From a virus, in IMG/VR virus record IMGVR_UViG_3300033179_000006, positions 1 through 31,331 of that record: a stretch of DNA of 31,331 nucleotides; one strand, given 5' to 3'. The position numbers were made by a program, and so were the translations under genes. The notes under the pieces were generated by a model. That model searched no databases and was not told the origin of the DNA. It saw nothing but the letters and a program-made list of their open reading frames with translations. Below are positions 28,956 through 31,331 of this stretch, piece by piece; position 1 is the first letter of the stretch, and every line of letters starts with the position of its first letter.

Positions 28956-31081
28956 TGGCCTACGATCTCGAAGCCGCGCGTAATGCCGGTGTCCAGGACG
29001 CGGACATCGCGGAGGCGCTTTCCAAGAAGCTCCGCTACGACCTCACCGGTGCCCGTAAAGCCGGTGTGCCGGATGCCGACATCGTTTCGGCGCTGGTGCA
29101 GCGCGAGAACTCGACGAGTCCGAGGGTTCTGAACCGGCCGCCCACGGTCAACGACATCCCCGGAGCGCCGCCCCAGAGGCCAAAAGAAGAGCCGAAGCAG
29201 CGTTCCATGCTGGAATCCTTCGGTAACTACATGGCCGGTCCCTACGAGGCCGCGGCCAGCATGGCTACGGCCATCCCCGCGCAGTTGGTGGGAAACACTG
29301 TCGGCCTGGTCAAGGGCGTCACCGGGGGTAAATACGGAACGCCAGAGGGCGCCCGTGAGGCGGCAGCGACCGCTGACCGCGTTTCTCAGGGCCTGACCTA
29401 TTCGCCGCGCACGGAAGGTGGGAAGAGCGTCCTTGATGCCGTGGGAAAAGTCATCGACGAGAGCAAGATCGCCGGGCTGCCACCAACCATTCCGGCGCGG
29501 ATGCCAGCGGCGGCTGCGGTCAAGCCGTCTCCCAAGATCGCCGCGGCCGCTACCGCTGAACAGTGGGTCAAGGCCAATACCGACCTCGACTGGTCGAAGC
29601 TTTCGCGCAGCGTCCGCGACCGTCTCGTTGATTACGCCGAGGACGCCACCAAACTCAAGGACCTCGACCCCAAGGCCGTGCAGCGCCAGGTCCGCGCCGG
29701 CAGCCTTCCGGAACCCGTCAAACTCACCCAGGGTCAAGCCGAGCGTAACCCCGGGAAACTGCGCGCCGAGGAGAATCTGGCCCAGACCGATTCCGGTACT
29801 CCCATTCGGGAACGGCAGATGGACCAGACCGAAGCCTTGACCCGGAACCTGGATATCCTCCAGGGCAGGACCGGCCAGCGCGCCACCGGCGAACAGGCCG
29901 GGGTGAAGTTGGCAGAGAAGCGTCCCAAAGGCGACACGACCGCCCCTGAAGGCGCCCTGGCGATGGCGGACCGCAAGTCCAGGGAGAACGTCAGCAAACT
30001 CTACAAGCAGGTCGAGAAATCTCCCGAAGGACAGATGCCGGTTTCTCCTGGGCCGATGATCGAGTGGCTGACCAAGAACGGCGCCAAGGCCGCCTCTGTC
30101 CCGGAAATCAAGTCGATCGCCGATACGCTGAAGAAATTCGGCGCCGTCGAGTTCGATGAAGCCGGCAATGCAAAACCACGCCGGGACCTCACCATCAACG
30201 AGATGGAGGAAGTCCGCAAGACGGCGGTTCAGCTCGCGGAGCAGGGGAAGCCCTCCGGCGCTCTGATGGGAGAACTCAAGGGCGTCATCGACAAGGCCAC
30301 CGAGGCCGCCGGCGGCGACATGTACAAGGCCGCGCGCGCCGCGCGCAACGAGCACGCCATGAAGTTCGAGGAGCCCAAGGCAATCGCCCAGCTCATCGAG
30401 GAGAAGTCCCGCACCGACCGCAAGGTGGCTCTGGAGGATACCTGGGACAAGACGGTTCGTGGCGGTTCGATCAAGGACCTCCAACGCGTCCGCGACACCC
30501 TGCTTGACAACAGCGACCGCAGGGTCCGGGACGCCGGTCGCAAGGCCTGGCGGGACATCGCCGGGCAGACCGTGGAGTACGTCAAGGAAAAAGCACTTTC
30601 GGGAGCCACGGATCAGCGCGGCAACGTCAACATCTCCGCGCCGAAACTGAAGGCCGCCCTCGATGACATCGGCGACGCCAAACTGAAGGTGATCCTCGGG
30701 GAAACGGCAACCGCCGAACTCCGCAAGCTAGCGGATGTGGCTATCGACACAAAAACGATGCCTCCGTTCAAGGGCGGCTCCACCACGGTCCCCAACGGCA
30801 TGGCCCTGCTCAATGTTCTCGACAAGGCCATGGGGAAGATCCCGATCGCCGGAAAGATCGCGCAGGGCGGCGCCCGCATGGCCAGCAAGGCCTACCGCGA
30901 AGGGCAGGCCGCCCAGGAAGCCAAGAACGCGACCTCCAGCTTTCTCGACCGCATGGCGCCGCGCCAGCCCGTCTATACGATGGACCAACTCATTGACCAG
31001 GTCGTCCGACCGACTGCCGGGAGTTTGCCCGCTGCCGGGCCAGGAATGCTTCCCGCCCCCCTGGAGAACCGCCGCCAATGA
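28955..31081 (+). CDS. Large internal virion / ejection protein, 708 aa
   Basis: A 708-aa helical protein. The N-terminus carries two tandem 25-residue units (residues 3-27 and 28-52), each with YDL-x2-AR-x-AGV-x-DADI. A Pro-rich linker follows, then long charged helices and a C-terminal Gly/Ala/Lys-rich section. It is third of the ejection group, in the P22 gp16 position, and probably reaches the periplasm or membrane during infection. It starts with a TAATG overlap and ends in ATGA with the next gene. No lytic transglycosylase motif was recognised. Confidence 0.7.
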   Translation: MAYDLEAARNAGVQDADIAEALSKKLRYDLTGARKAGVPDADIVSALVQRENSTSPRVLNRPPTVNDIPGAPPQRPKEEPKQRSMLESFGNYMAGPYEAAASMATAIPAQLVGNTVGLVKGVTGGKYGTPEGAREAAATADRVSQGLTYSPRTEGGKSVLDAVGKVIDESKIAGLPPTIPARMPAAAAVKPSPKIAAAATAEQWVKANTDLDWSKLSRSVRDRLVDYAEDATKLKDLDPKAVQRQVRAGSLPEPVKLTQGQAERNPGKLRAEENLAQTDSGTPIRERQMDQTEALTRNLDILQGRTGQRATGEQAGVKLAEKRPKGDTTAPEGALAMADRKSRENVSKLYKQVEKSPEGQMPVSPGPMIEWLTKNGAKAASVPEIKSIADTLKKFGAVEFDEAGNAKPRRDLTINEMEEVRKTAVQLAEQGKPSGALMGELKGVIDKATEAAGGDMYKAARAARNEHAMKFEEPKAIAQLIEEKSRTDRKVALEDTWDKTVRGGSIKDLQRVRDTLLDNSDRRVRDAGRKAWRDIAGQTVEYVKEKALSGATDQRGNVNISAPKLKAALDDIGDAKLKVILGETATAELRKLADVAIDTKTMPPFKGGSTTVPNGMALLNVLDKAMGKIPIAGKIAQGGARMASKAYREGQAAQEAKNATSSFLDRMAPRQPVYTMDQLIDQVVRPTAGSLPAAGPGMLPAPLENRRQ

Positions 31082-31331
31082 GGCTACTCATCATCGACAC
31101 CGATGGCGTCGGTCTTGCCTTGGCCTGGCGCGCGGCCCAGGCCGGGCATGAGGTCCGCTGGTACGTGAAGCCGAAACCCAGCAACAACCCGGATGCCGGG
31201 AAGGGTTTCAAGGGCGTCGAGCGGATCGAGAACTGGGTCGGCTCCATGAAGTGGGCGGATCTCGTTTTCTCGACCTCGAACGACGACTATCTCAAGCGCC
31301 TCGACTTCTTCCGCTCCAACGGGGCCATGGT
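31078..31331 (+). CDS. PurD/ATP-grasp-like protein, N-terminal fragment
   Basis: The first 84 codons are present; the gene runs off the right edge. MRLLIIDTDGVGLALAWRAA, AGHEVRWYVKPKP and WADLVFSTSNDD resemble the N-terminal Rossmann-like domain of phosphoribosylamine-glycine ligase (PurD) and related ATP-grasp proteins sometimes carried by phages. Only the N-terminal domain is visible, so the ATP-grasp call is uncertain. It is coupled (ATGA) to the ejection gene, an odd place for nucleotide metabolism. Confidence 0.5.
   Translation, partial: MRLLIIDTDGVGLALAWRAAQAGHEVRWYVKPKPSNNPDAGKGFKGVERIENWVGSMKWADLVFSTSNDDYLKRLDFFRSNGAM

Noticed and set aside
28829-30484. Leftward open frame (551 codons) opposite the large ejection protein
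   Set aside because: Antisense shadow with biased composition and no motif.
1-31331. CRISPR array, tRNA or rRNA genes, insertion sequences
   Set aside because: No regularly spaced direct repeats with spacers, no cloverleaf-like segment, and no transposase or terminal inverted repeats were seen by eye.

Overview
This window is a contiguous stretch of a temperate, short-tailed (podovirus-like) bacteriophage or prophage. GC-rich coding, Shine-Dalgarno starts and protein families common in phages of Proteobacteria suggest a proteobacterial host, probably a betaproteobacterium. That host assignment is inference; no host gene is present. Genes are tightly packed, and many are joined by ATGA, TGATG or TAATG stop/start overlaps. 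No integrase, lysis cassette or tail fibre gene is visible, so these probably lie outside the window.

Left part (1-2209), lysogeny control. Leftward genes of unknown function (1-860) start from a strong sigma70-like promoter (902-930) that is overlapped by an operator. A second leftward operon (1892-1022) encodes an XRE-type repressor, a small membrane protein and a probably exported HNH nuclease, and ends at a terminator (971-1004). A divergent Cro-like gene starts at 1969. The same 17-bp operator, TGCTAC-N5-GTAGCA, sits at the left promoter and twice in the repressor/Cro intergenic region. This gives a lambda-like OL/OR layout.

Middle part (2210-11171), rightward early genes. After a structured leader with a terminator-like hairpin come DNA-binding proteins, an RNA ligase, a Dam-type N6-adenine methyltransferase with a nine-G tract, a replication protein, a DnaB-like helicase, a RuvC-like nuclease, a HAD-like phosphatase and many small proteins. 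The replication gene carries eight copies of an 8-bp iteron (GTCCGCAT and close variants) in two clusters plus a purine-only tract. This is a convincing candidate origin placed as in lambda O. A small HTH gene closes the block.

Right part (11172-31331), rightward late genes. An AT-richer gap (11172-11309) leads into the small terminase subunit, a large terminase interrupted by a LAGLIDADG intein, small accessory genes, portal, scaffold, an N4-gp56-like major capsid protein, capsid accessory proteins, P22 gp4-like and gp10-like tail proteins, and three ejection/internal virion proteins. Metabolic-type genes are embedded here: a methyltransferase fused to a GT9 heptosyltransferase-like domain, a cupin, and a PurD/ATP-grasp-like gene cut by the right edge. 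These may modify host or virion glycans, but that is inference.
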